Part shown: positions 53,429-62,142 of the stretch, one piece after another | Layout: each line of letters begins with the position of its first letter | How positions within the stretch are numbered: the first letter of the stretch is position 1 | Assembly: GCA_022819855.1 (NCBI GenBank) | Contig: JAJEGN010000008.1 | Coordinates: 62,001-126,000, forward strand | DNA: 64,000 nucleotides | Reading direction: 5' to 3' | Source of the DNA: Gammaproteobacteria bacterium | GTDB lineage: Bacteria; Pseudomonadota; Gammaproteobacteria; Steroidobacterales; Rariloculaceae | Position numbers and translations under genes: made by a program | The notes under the pieces: generated by a model | The model's database searches: none | What the model was told of the DNA's origin: nothing | Seen by the model: only the letters and a program-made list of their open reading frames with translations

Positions 53429-54751
53429 TCAGCCGTCAGCCTGCACGGCGATACCGAAGCGCTCGCAGTAGCCGCGGAAGCGCTCGATTTCCGTATTTCG
53501 GTCGAGTCCGTACTGCGCCAGCGAGTAACGGTGCGCGCCGTGCTTGTTTCTGGGGTTCGCGGCGAGGAACCCGGCCATGGCCGTCCGCGCCGCCTCGCTC
53601 AATGTCCGGTCGAGGAAGCCGTAGATCCGTTCGACGGCCGCAAGCGGCGCCGCGACGATCTCGTCGTAGCTGACATCGAGAAAGCGGTCTGCCGAAGCAC
53701 CGCCGCGAACGGCGAGGAAGTTCTCGAGCGCCCCGGCCCAGCGCGAGGTCCAGTCGGCCGCAACCTCGACGGGATCGACATGGTCGCTGAAGGCGCGCCT
53801 GAGCACGGTCGCGTGACTCGCCATCGAGGCCATGACACGCAGGGGATCGCGATGGGTCTGGATGATTCGCGCGTCGGGGTAACGCTCGAGCAGGGCCGCG
53901 AGCCCGAACAGGTGCCCCGGCGCCTTGAGCACCCAGCGGCCGCCCCGCCCGCGCGCCTGCAGGTGCTGCAGGAAGCGGCGATGCCAGGCGTAGGCGAGTT
54001 CCTGGCCTTCCCGCTCGAACCAGTCCTCGTAGGACGGAACATTGTGGGTGGTATGAAACTGGATGCTCGCGAACACGGGCGCCGTGATGGCAATGCACTC
54101 CTGCGGCAGGTCCGGGGCAATCGGGTGAATCTTCATGAATTCCGGCGCGAGCCGGTCGGCCCAGGCGAGCCTCGCCGCGGTCCGCCGGCGCACGCGGGCG
54201 ATCCCGGCCGCATCGTTTGCGAATCCTGCCGGGAACATGACTTCCCAGGTCAGCGGCGCGCGTGTCGCGGGATCCGCGCTCAGCAAGCCGTGCAGCAGGG
54301 TCGTGCCCGTACGCGGCAAACCGGTCACGAACACCGGCGCCTCGATGGATTCGTCGGCGATGCGCGGCGACCGGGCGCGTTCAGCCTCCAGATGCAGCAG
54401 CGTCTCGAGCAGGCTGACGATGAGTTCCCGGACCGTGACGCGCCCGAGCGTGGTCAGGCGGGCTTCGCGTCGATATGAATCAAGCAGACGCCTGAGCGGC
54501 TCATCGAGCGGCCAGTCCCCGAAGTCGTCGAGGCGCGCCCGCCGCCGCGCGGCGCCTTCGAGCGACTCCCGATCTAGCGCAGGCGGATCGAAGCCGACGC
54601 TGCGCAGCACCTTGCCGCCCGAATTCAGTGCGCCCACGCTGGCCGAAACGCCCAGGCTCGCAAGGTTCATTCTCAGATCGCCGAGGTTCGCTGCCATGTC
54701 GCGGCCGGCATTGTCGCCCAGCGGCCCGCGTTCCGGCAATCGAGAGTTCAT
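53429..54751 (-). CDS. Sulfotransferase family protein
   Basis: A 440-residue PAPS-dependent sulfotransferase-like protein. ATG 54751 has GAGG nearby; ATG 54784 and 54697 are alternatives, and the frame to 55021 overlaps the upstream gene. The N-terminal 70 residues are variable, then a helical region (LRRLLDSYRREARL) precedes the 5'-phosphosulfate loop GLPRTGTTLLHGLL and the 3'-phosphate motif RDPLRVMASMASH. The C-terminal NPRNKHGAHRYSLAQYG is typical of the group found in steroid- or lipid-rich proteobacteria. Substrate unknown; a hydroxylated lipid or glycan is plausible. Confidence 0.85.
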   Translation of the reverse strand: MNSRLPERGPLGDNAGRDMAANLGDLRMNLASLGVSASVGALNSGGKVLRSVGFDPPALDRESLEGAARRRARLDDFGDWPLDEPLRRLLDSYRREARLTTLGRVTVRELIVSLLETLLHLEAERARSPRIADESIEAPVFVTGLPRTGTTLLHGLLSADPATRAPLTWEVMFPAGFANDAAGIARVRRRTAARLAWADRLAPEFMKIHPIAPDLPQECIAITAPVFASIQFHTTHNVPSYEDWFEREGQELAYAWHRRFLQHLQARGRGGRWVLKAPGHLFGLAALLERYPDARIIQTHRDPLRVMASMASHATVLRRAFSDHVDPVEVAADWTSRWAGALENFLAVRGGASADRFLDVSYDEIVAAPLAAVERIYGFLDRTLSEAARTAMAGFLAANPRNKHGAHRYSLAQYGLDRNTEIERFRGYCERFGIAVQADG

Positions 54752-54824
54752 GGCCGACCTCGCCGGCCGCTGACCGAGCGGCATCGTCGGCCGGTCACTC
54801 CCGGTGCGGGAATTCGGACCGGTT

Positions 54825-57800
54825 CTAATTGATGAAGCAGGCTTCGGAGCCAGCCGACGATGCCCAGTAATACGCCAGGATATCGGCATCCATCGGATCG
54901 CGATCACAGGAGTCGGCAACGCCGTCGCCGTCGTCGTCCAGATCGACAATGTTGCGAACACCGTCGCCGTCAGTGTCGCCCGCGACATTGTGGATTGCGA
55001 CCTCAAGATCGGCGGAACCATCGGCCTCGTCCAAAGTTGCCAAATCCGCCGCGAGCACCAAGTGGACTGAGCCGGCCGCGATGGAACTGTCGACGTCGCC
55101 GAACAGCAAGTCCGTCAGCCCGTCGCCGTCCACGTCGCCCGCGGCAGCGAGCGCGTCGCTGCCGGCTCCTGAGAAGCTCCAGATCCCGGTATTGTCGTCG
55201 AGATCGTCGCGCCGGATGACGCCGGGCAATCCGGCAAGCTCCGGCGCGGGAACCAGGTACGGCTGTTCCGGGAAATTCTCTCCAAACAGCAGGTCCGCCA
55301 GACCGTCCCCGTCGACATCGCCGGCCGCGAAGACCTCAAGACCGGCGGCCCTTCGCGAGTCCCGCACGGCCAGAGCGTGCTGCATGTCGATTGTCCCGTC
55401 GGCGGTTCCATCCGCGCTGTCCGCGGAGCCCAGGGCGACCCGGGACACGATATAAGCGCTGCGGTAACGGCCGCCCCCGAGGAGCAGTTCCGGGCGTCCG
55501 TCTCCGTTGGTGTCTCCCGCCGAGGACACGCGTTCGCCCAACTTCGCATTCCGCGGGCCGATAAACTTCCAGTTGCCCGAAAGCGCCGCCGTACGTTCCA
55601 GCCCGATCGTACCGTCCGCGTTTCCATCCGTCGCATCCGCTTCCGTCAAGTTCCCGCCGGACAGCAGATAGACAGCGCCCGTCGAGGACGAGGCGCCCGC
55701 GGCGTCATGCTCCGGAGCGCCGACCAGTAACTCTGCGAACCCGTCGCCATCGAGGTCGCCGACCGAGGCGAGACTCGATCCGGCTTCGTCGCGCTGCTTT
55801 TCGCCCACCAACCTCCAGGAGTTCCGGCGCATCGTCGCATTGGCGAGATCCACGACGCCGTCCGGCGCCGCATCCACTGCGTCCGCAGCAGCGAGATCGC
55901 CACTGGCTATGACATGGACGGCACCGGCGAACGACAGCGAGCCGGCGCCGTCGGCGCGAGCGTAGCCTGGAGACCCGATCACGACCTCCGGCCGACCGTC
56001 GCCATCCCGGTCGTCCATCGAGGCCACACTGCGACCGGCATGTCCGTGGTTGCTGTCTCCGACGAGTTTCCAGGAACCGGGATGCGCTGCGACGCGCCCC
56101 AGGTCGACGATGCCGTCCGTAGCGCCGTCGGCGCCGTCTGCGGCGGACAGATCCGCGCTTGCAACGAGATACACTGCGCCGTCGATACCGAAACCCGCCC
56201 GCGAATACGACTCGGCGCCGACGATCAGATCGGTTCGACCGTCGCCGTCCAGATCCGTAGCCGCGAGACTCACACCTGCTTCGTCTCCCCAACTCTCTCC
56301 GATCAGCTTCCATGAGTGCGCCCCCGAAGCGACCCGATCCAGGCGGATCGCCTGATCCGCGCTGCCGTCGGCGGCATCCAGCTCCGCCAGATCGGCGGCC
56401 GCAATCACGTACACGGCGCCAGCTTTCCAGCGTCCGCGCGGATCGTGGTCCGCGGCGCCGATCACGATGTCGCTACGCCCATCGCCGTCGAAATCGCCCG
56501 AGGTCAGCACGTCACCGACCTCGTCGTCCGAGCTTTCGGCAATGAAACGGTACGATGCAGTGATTTCGGTCCCGGAAGGATCCATCGGCAGGAGGTCCCA
56601 GTTGTCGCCCACCCCGTCGCCGTCACTGTCGGCGGACTCGGCGGGATCCAGCGGAAAGGCATCGGCATGATCGCCTACGCCGTCGCCGTCGCTGTCGACG
56701 GACTCGGTGGGATCCAGCGGAAAGGCATCGTCGGCGTCCGCCACGCCGTCGTTATCGTCGTCGTCGTCCGCGTTGTTGCCGATACCGTCGCCATCGCTGT
56801 CCGACCACTCCGCGGGGTCGAAGGGGAAGGCATCGTCCGCATCCGCCACACCGTCGTTGTCGTCATCGGGGTCCACATCGTCCGTCAGGCCGTCGCCGTC
56901 GACGTCAACAACCGATTGCCTGAAGCTCGCTGCCAGGAAGCGCACGGCCTTGATGCCCGCCACCGCGTCAGCGCCATCCAGCGCGTCCCGATCCTTCCCG
57001 CAGGGCAAACCGCCGCAGTCCCTGCCCGGGTCGGAGAAGCGGTCCCTGAACCCTCGACCGTAGGTCATGACCGTTCCCGGCGCATGCTGCGGAGCGGCGC
57101 GCGCTTGCTGCAGATCGGTATAGTGGCCGCGCGCCCACCGGAACGTACCCTGGTCGTCCTGCGCGAACGAATGGCCCAATCCCAGGTTGTGCCCGATCTC
57201 GTGGGCCGCCGTCGCGCCACTGCAGTCGCCGAAAACGATCGAATACGCGAAATCCGAAGACAGGACGCCTCGGGTACGTACACCGACCACATAGGCGGCT
57301 CCGCAGGTGACTGCCAACCCGCCGCGCCGCGGCAGCGGACTGAACAGCGTCACGAGGTCCGCGCCGTGTGCATCGCGCAATCGATCGACGACGCGGGATT
57401 GTGCCAGTTCGCCAAGCAGATCTTTGGAAGCCCTGCCGGCCACCTGGATGTCGTGTTCGACGACCTCGACAACCCGAAGTCGAACATCGGAACCGCCGTC
57501 CCGGTAGATGTCGTTCGCCAATGCCATCACATGTCGGATGCGTGTCTCGGGGTCGGTGTCGTACAGTTCGGCGAAACCGGGGGTGTAGAGGGTCAAGACG
57601 TCCAGCGTCGAGGGTCCCGGGCGAGACTGCGGATCGTTCGGGTCGGCGCCCACGGAACGCTCGTTGAGGTCGCCCACGCCGTCGCCGTCGGTGTCAGTCA
57701 GATAGTCTAGGTCGCCGACTTCGAAAGACTCGAACAGTTGTTCGGCCGCGATCGGTTCCATCGGGACATGGTCGATGTCCACCTGCCTGGATCCTTGCCG

Positions 57801-58178
57801 TTCGGTCAACCATATCCACAGATCGTGGTTGTCGCGTCGGACCAGCCCGTCCCAGCGGAACTCGTGGCGCGCCGGAGGAAGCTCGGCATGGGCCGCCACC
57901 GTGCTGTGCAGCGGAACTTCCGCGGCCCGATAGAAAAGGTTCGGCTTATCCGGATCCCGTTGATAGATCCCCAGCGTCAACTGGCCGCTTTCAACGTTCC
58001 TGAAGCTGCGAAGGCCCAGGGTTACCGCCCCCCTAAACACCGCGCTGGACTCGATCCGGCACGGACAGACGATGTCGATGTCCTCGATCATGTCCTGCGC
58101 CGACGGCGGTGCGGACCAGATACCCGAAACCGCCAGCAGGCTCATCGCCAGCGCGCGGGGACCGTTCAACATCGACAT
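54825..58178 (-). CDS. Secreted reprolysin-like metalloprotease with TSP type 3 repeats and a seven-blade FG-GAP propeller
   Basis: A 1117-residue exported protein from ATG 58178, signal ending PPSAQ. An N-terminal domain (30-180) precedes a metzincin protease domain (about 190-420) with zinc motif HEIGHNLGLGH (326-336) and Met-turn GTVMTYGR. Next come calcium-binding thrombospondin type 3 repeats (about 424-530: DVDGDGLTDDVDPDDDNDG and similar). The C-terminal half (540-1055) has seven FG-GAP blades, each with a GD(x)DGDG(x)(x)(D/E)(L/I) loop and a DGxxDG connector. A last TSP3 pair ends the chain. Extracellular, calcium-dependent; likely degrades matrix protein, or binds surfaces through its propeller. 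The next gene upstream, 16 bases away, encodes a membrane-anchored partner. Confidence 0.88.
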   Translation of the reverse strand: MSMLNGPRALAMSLLAVSGIWSAPPSAQDMIEDIDIVCPCRIESSAVFRGAVTLGLRSFRNVESGQLTLGIYQRDPDKPNLFYRAAEVPLHSTVAAHAELPPARHEFRWDGLVRRDNHDLWIWLTERQGSRQVDIDHVPMEPIAAEQLFESFEVGDLDYLTDTDGDGVGDLNERSVGADPNDPQSRPGPSTLDVLTLYTPGFAELYDTDPETRIRHVMALANDIYRDGGSDVRLRVVEVVEHDIQVAGRASKDLLGELAQSRVVDRLRDAHGADLVTLFSPLPRRGGLAVTCGAAYVVGVRTRGVLSSDFAYSIVFGDCSGATAAHEIGHNLGLGHSFAQDDQGTFRWARGHYTDLQQARAAPQHAPGTVMTYGRGFRDRFSDPGRDCGGLPCGKDRDALDGADAVAGIKAVRFLAASFRQSVVDVDGDGLTDDVDPDDDNDGVADADDAFPFDPAEWSDSDGDGIGNNADDDDDNDGVADADDAFPLDPTESVDSDGDGVGDHADAFPLDPAESADSDGDGVGDNWDLLPMDPSGTEITASYRFIAESSDDEVGDVLTSGDFDGDGRSDIVIGAADHDPRGRWKAGAVYVIAAADLAELDAADGSADQAIRLDRVASGAHSWKLIGESWGDEAGVSLAATDLDGDGRTDLIVGAESYSRAGFGIDGAVYLVASADLSAADGADGATDGIVDLGRVAAHPGSWKLVGDSNHGHAGRSVASMDDRDGDGRPEVVIGSPGYARADGAGSLSFAGAVHVIASGDLAAADAVDAAPDGVVDLANATMRRNSWRLVGEKQRDEAGSSLASVGDLDGDGFAELLVGAPEHDAAGASSSTGAVYLLSGGNLTEADATDGNADGTIGLERTAALSGNWKFIGPRNAKLGERVSSAGDTNGDGRPELLLGGGRYRSAYIVSRVALGSADSADGTADGTIDMQHALAVRDSRRAAGLEVFAAGDVDGDGLADLLFGENFPEQPYLVPAPELAGLPGVIRRDDLDDNTGIWSFSGAGSDALAAAGDVDGDGLTDLLFGDVDSSIAAGSVHLVLAADLATLDEADGSADLEVAIHNVAGDTDGDGVRNIVDLDDDGDGVADSCDRDPMDADILAYYWASSAGSEACFIN

Positions 58179-58194
58179 GGCGCGAAGAGTCCGC

Positions 58195-58854
58195 TCAGCG
58201 TTCGAGAATGACCGGACCTTCAGGTATGACAAAGTCCGGCACGTTGTAGTCCACATGCCGATCCATGCCGATCGTCGGCATCAGCCAGCCCAGTTCGCCC
58301 GTCGCCACCAGCTCGTAGGTTCCGCTCGGAGTGGACAGATGGGCGAATGTGTTTCTCCGGCCCACCGTAATGGTAAAGCGGTGCGCACGCCCGGCGACGG
58401 CGGTCAACGTACCGATATACGAACGAACATCGCCCGAACCACCCTCGATCCGCTCGATGACCGGCGTGTAGGTCTCATCGAGTTGGGGAACGGGAACGGC
58501 GATACGCTGCCCGACGCGCCATCCAGCGGTGACATCGCGAACCCGCACCAGTACGCGATCCGGCACGAATTCCTTGTAGTCGGGCAATTCGGGCACGGAG
58601 CCTTCGTCAATGGCTTCCCAAAGCGCGCCATTGTCCGGCGCGGCAACTTCGGTAGTGGCATCGGCCGGAACCGGGACCGATGCATCCGAAGCGTCGTCGG
58701 CGTCCCGTACCGGAGTCGTACCAGGGGAGTCACCCGGCGCAGGCGCCTGATTGAACGACCCCGCAAGATAGATCCAGATCGTCGCGGCAACCACCAACAC
58801 GGTCCCGCCGAGCAGGGATCGCAGGCGCCACCTGTTGACCGTCGGCGTACTCAT
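58195..58854 (-). CDS. Membrane-anchored periplasmic protein of unknown function, protease neighbour
   Basis: A 219-residue protein with an N-terminal transmembrane anchor (about 14-33, SLLGGTVLVVAATIWIYLAG), then a Pro/Asp/Ala-rich linker (35-75) and a globular domain (80-219). The globular part contains FVPDRVLVRVRDVTAGWRVG and HRFTITVGRRNTFAHLSTPS, then YELVATGELGWLMP, a beta-rich pattern. I recall no named family. It is followed after 16 bases by the metalloprotease gene. It could be an inhibitor, foldase or anchor for that protease, as with lipase-specific foldases, but this is inference from position. Confidence 0.6.
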   Translation of the reverse strand: MSTPTVNRWRLRSLLGGTVLVVAATIWIYLAGSFNQAPAPGDSPGTTPVRDADDASDASVPVPADATTEVAAPDNGALWEAIDEGSVPELPDYKEFVPDRVLVRVRDVTAGWRVGQRIAVPVPQLDETYTPVIERIEGGSGDVRSYIGTLTAVAGRAHRFTITVGRRNTFAHLSTPSGTYELVATGELGWLMPTIGMDRHVDYNVPDFVIPEGPVILER

Positions 58855-59058
58855 CGGGACGTGTGCGGCTTACGAGCTTCGGGATACGCGATCAAAGCAG
58901 CCTACCACTTTGGCGGAACGAAACGTCCATGCGATCGCGGGATTATCCGTCGGCAAGGCTTCGGGAACTACCCGTACCGCCCGGGAGCGTCCGCAGAATA
59001 AGGCGTTTTGCTACCATTCGCGGCCCTTTCTCCCAGCCACCCTGGTTCCAGCATTCCG

Positions 59059-59589
59059 ATGCCTCCCATGACGCTCAACGAAGTCCGGTCGTTGATCCGC
59101 GCCGTCCCGGACTTTCCGAAACCGGGGATCGTGTTCCGCGACATCACTCCGCTGCTCGCGCATCCTGAAGGTTTCAGCGCGACGATCGACGCACTGGCCG
59201 AACGGGCAGCGGGCGCCCGGGCCGACGCCATCCTGGCCATCGAATCGAGAGGATTCATCTTCGGCGCCGCACTTGCGCACCGCCTCGGCCTGCCGCTGCA
59301 ACTGGTGCGCAAGAAAGGCAAGCTGCCGCGCGAATCCCTCAGCATTCGTTACGAACTCGAGTACGGCTACGATCACCTCGAGGTCCACACCGACGCGATC
59401 GAGCCGGGCGGCCGCTACTTGATCGTTGACGACCTCATCGCCACGGGCGGAACGGCCTCGGCCACGGCGAGGCTCGTCCGCCAGCAACAGGGCATCGTTG
59501 CCAGGTGCCTGTTCGTGGTAGAGCTGTCGGCCCTGAACGGACGCGAGGCGCTCGGCGACCTTCCAGCAATCAGTCTGCTGAGTTTCTGA
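59059..59589 (+). CDS. apt: Adenine phosphoribosyltransferase
   Basis: A 176-residue purine salvage enzyme that makes AMP from adenine and PRPP. Signatures are VPDFPKPGIVFRDITPLL, AIESRGFIFGAALAHRLG, LVRKKGKLPRESL, and the PRPP loop VDDLIATGGTASATARL with the catalytic-loop region before it. Length is normal for Apt. Start at 59059 or 59068 (MTLNEVRSLIR) cannot be decided; the second matches the family's usual N terminus more closely. Convergent with ispA across a repeat array. Confidence 0.95.
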   Translation: MPPMTLNEVRSLIRAVPDFPKPGIVFRDITPLLAHPEGFSATIDALAERAAGARADAILAIESRGFIFGAALAHRLGLPLQLVRKKGKLPRESLSIRYELEYGYDHLEVHTDAIEPGGRYLIVDDLIATGGTASATARLVRQQQGIVARCLFVVELSALNGREALGDLPAISLLSF

Positions 59590-59755
59590 TACGCAGTCTG
59601 CGCGACTTTCCACGGCACAGGCTCCTGTATCAACGACGGCTGCGTATCGTCCGTTCGGGAGTCGTCGGCGCGAAACGGACCAGGGCGGCGTAAAGTGACG
59701 CGTCGCAGGCCGGCACCGGCATCGCTACAACGGACCCCAACCCGCGACCAGCCAA

Positions 59756-60030
59756 GGGGAGGCGTATTGCGGGCCGCTTGAAACCCTCGCGCGCATGGAC
59801 GCGCGCGCGGAGCCTCCATGGATGGATTCACGGCGTGTTTCAAGCGGCCCGCAATACGTCTCCCCGCCACCTCGAGACAACGCACACCGAGCCTGCACGG
59901 ACGTACTCACCGCGTGCCTCAAGCGGCCCGTAATACGCCTCCCCGCAACACCGAGACGACGCGCACGCTGAGCGTACAGGGATGTATTCACCGCGTGTCT
60001 CAAGCGACCGGCAGCGCAACTCCCCGCCAC
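59756..60030. repeat. Palindromic ~80-bp repeat array between apt and ispA
   Basis: A 29-bp arm at 59756-59784 has its reverse complement at 59837-59865 with one mismatch; the space between is CG-rich with a further CGCGCG stem, giving a large cruciform. The right arm then recurs as direct repeats beginning at about 59837, 59916 and 59997, a period of 79-81 bases: (G)TTTCAAGCGGCCCGCAATAC, GCCTCAAGCGGCCCGTAATA, GTCTCAAGCGACCGGCAGCG. Each unit also holds a TTCAC(C/G)GCGTG box before the arm and CTCCCCGC after it. The rest of the 460-base gap (59590-59755) shows nothing I can assign. The array is not coding. Confidence 0.85.
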
Positions 60031-60049
60031 CCTCGGCAGTGCGAGCCGA

Positions 60050-60964
60050 TCAGTGCGAACGCCGCAGTATGAAGTCCGCAAGCCACGCCAGGCCTTCGGC
60101 GCCGGGGCCGAGAGCCTCGAGCATGGCGCTCGCACGCTCGTGGAGTTCATCCGCGCGCACTCGTGCCCCATCGGCGCCGAGCACCGACGGATACGTCGAC
60201 TTGTCGTTGGCCCGGTCGCTGCCGGCGCTCTTGCCGAGCGCCTCGGTGTCCTGCTCGACCTCGAGCAGGTCGTCGCGGATCTGGAACATGAGGCCGATGT
60301 CGCGGGCGAACGCGTCGAGTTTGTCGCGGGCATCGTCGGGCATGTCCCCAAGCACGCTCGGCATCATGATCGAGGCGCGCAGCAGCGCCCCGGTCTTGCG
60401 GCGGTGGATGTTCTCGAGCGCCGCTTCGCCGACCCGCCGGCCTTCGGCTTCCATGTCGAGACTCTGGCCGCCGACCATGCCTGCGGGACCCACGGCGCGC
60501 GCAAGCCAGCCGACAATCTCAAGCCTCGCCGAGGCCGGGTGAGATGCCAGCACATCGTCCATGCTCAGCGTTTCGAACGCCAGCGCCTGCAGCGCGTCGC
60601 CGGCCAGAATGGCCGTCGCCTCGTCGAACCGCCGGTGGGCCGTCGCCCGGCCGCGCCTGAGGTCGTCATCGTCCATCGCGGGCAGATCGTCGTGGATCAG
60701 GGAATAGGCATGGATGAGCTCGACGGACGCTGCGATCGCATCGATGGATTCGGCGGCGATGCCGGCAAGTTCTCCGGAAGCGTAAGCGAGCAGCGGCCTG
60801 ACCCGCTTGCCGGCGCCGAGCACGGAATATTCCATGGCCGCGCGCAGTCGCTCCGGGGTACCGTCGCCGCTTGAAATCGCCCGCGCGAGCCTTCGGTTGA
60901 CGCGTTCCCGATACGGTTCGAGGCGGTCGCCGAACGCGTTGTCCAGCGGGGCTCGTGCTATCAT
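60050..60964 (-). CDS. ispA: Farnesyl diphosphate synthase (polyprenyl synthetase)
   Basis: A 304-residue short-chain prenyltransferase that condenses IPP with DMAPP/GPP to farnesyl diphosphate. The first Asp-rich motif is DDLPAMDDDDLRRG (FARM), the second DDLLEVEQD (SARM), with GKRVRPLLAY upstream and HRRKTGALLRASI between. Start at 60964 has TAGGATGG upstream. It is divergent from the squalene synthase gene, which would use its product. The symbol follows E. coli. Confidence 0.93.
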   Translation of the reverse strand: MIARAPLDNAFGDRLEPYRERVNRRLARAISSGDGTPERLRAAMEYSVLGAGKRVRPLLAYASGELAGIAAESIDAIAASVELIHAYSLIHDDLPAMDDDDLRRGRATAHRRFDEATAILAGDALQALAFETLSMDDVLASHPASARLEIVGWLARAVGPAGMVGGQSLDMEAEGRRVGEAALENIHRRKTGALLRASIMMPSVLGDMPDDARDKLDAFARDIGLMFQIRDDLLEVEQDTEALGKSAGSDRANDKSTYPSVLGADGARVRADELHERASAMLEALGPGAEGLAWLADFILRRSH

Positions 60965-60998
60965 GGCACGCCATCCTAACACCGAAACATCCTGTACG

Positions 60999-62117
60999 GT
61001 GCACGCCTTCGTAAAGCCCGGATCGAGCCGTCGGAGTCCGGCTGCAGCGACCGACTTCGCGTATCAGACCGACATTCTCCCGGGCGTTTCGAGAACCTTC
61101 GCACTGACCATTCCCGTCCTGCCGGACAAGCTTGCCGACGTCGTGACGAACGCGTATCTGCTGTGCCGAATCGCCGACACGATCGAGGACGATACGGGCC
61201 TCGACAACGTCCAGAAGTCCGAATTCCATGCCCGGTTCGTCGCGGTCGTCGACGACCGGGAGCCGGCGGAGCCGTTCGCGGAAGACCTCATTCCCCTGCT
61301 CTCCTCGCGCGTGCTGGACGACGAACGCGAGCTGGTCGAAAACACCGCCAAGGTCATTCGCGTTACGCACAGCTTTTCCGCTGACGAGCGCGCGGCGCTG
61401 ACACGCTGCGTCAGCATCATGTGCTCGGGCATGCCCGAGTTCCAGCGCAACAAGGGCCTGCGCGGCCTCGAGGACCTCGACGAAATGGCTCGATACTGCT
61501 ACTTCGTCGCGGGCGTCGTGGGTGAAATGCTCACGGAACTGTTTTGCCTGCATTGTCCGGAACTGCGCGAGCGGCGCGAGCAGATGATGCAGCTCGCCGT
61601 GTCGTTCGGCCAAGGACTGCAGATGACGAACATCCTCAAGGACATCTGGGACGACCGGCAGGCGGACACCTGCTGGCTGCCGCGCTCGGTGTTCGGGAAC
61701 GGGGAATTCAGGCTGGAGCGGCTCGAGGAGCACCACCGGTCCGAAGAGTTCGCGCAGGGGCTCAACGAACTCGTCGGCGTCGCCCACGCCCATCTGCGCA
61801 ATGCGCTCAAGTACGCCTGCATGATCCCGAAGCGCGAGGTCGGCATCCGCAGGTTCTGTCTGTGGGCCATTGGCCTGGCCATCCTGACCCTGCGCAAGAT
61901 TCATCGCAATCCCGCGTTCACCGCCGGAGCCCAGGTCAAGGTTTCCCGCCGTACCGTCAAGGCCACGGTAATGACGACGAACATGACACTCATGAGCAAT
62001 CGCGCGCTCAGGATCATGTTCAATCGCGCCGCCGGCGGCCTGCCGCTCGCGAACGCCCCGCTGACCGCCCGCGACGGAACGCCTCGCGGGGCGGAAACCG
62101 GCGAGGCGCGCGCCTGA
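60999..62117 (+). CDS. Squalene synthase-type farnesyl-diphosphate farnesyltransferase
   Basis: A 372-residue squalene/phytoene synthase family enzyme that would join two farnesyl diphosphates to presqualene diphosphate and squalene. Motifs are GVSRTFALTIPVLP, the first Asp-rich site LLCRIADTIEDD, YCYFVAGVVGEMLTELF, and the second Asp-rich site TNILKDIWDDRQ. A C-terminal hydrophobic stretch (FCLWAIGLAILTL) may associate with membrane. ATG 60963 shares its bases with the ispA start codon on the other strand, so I prefer GTG 60999; neither start has a clear ribosome binding site. It is the single-protein eukaryotic-like type rather than the HpnCDE route. Confidence 0.87.
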   Translation: MHAFVKPGSSRRSPAAATDFAYQTDILPGVSRTFALTIPVLPDKLADVVTNAYLLCRIADTIEDDTGLDNVQKSEFHARFVAVVDDREPAEPFAEDLIPLLSSRVLDDERELVENTAKVIRVTHSFSADERAALTRCVSIMCSGMPEFQRNKGLRGLEDLDEMARYCYFVAGVVGEMLTELFCLHCPELRERREQMMQLAVSFGQGLQMTNILKDIWDDRQADTCWLPRSVFGNGEFRLERLEEHHRSEEFAQGLNELVGVAHAHLRNALKYACMIPKREVGIRRFCLWAIGLAILTLRKIHRNPAFTAGAQVKVSRRTVKATVMTTNMTLMSNRALRIMFNRAAGGLPLANAPLTARDGTPRGAETGEARA

Positions 62118-62142
62118 CAATACACCGCGAGCCTGGCAGCCC

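Noticed and set aside
56316..57710. Plus-strand open frame of 464 codons opposite the metalloprotease
   Set aside because: Generated by the regular TSP3 and FG-GAP codon repeats of the real gene on the other strand.
59725..60351. Arg-rich frames over the apt/ispA repeat array
   Set aside because: The repeated peptide (GRRITGRLRHAV) only reflects the DNA repeats; no start signal or domain.
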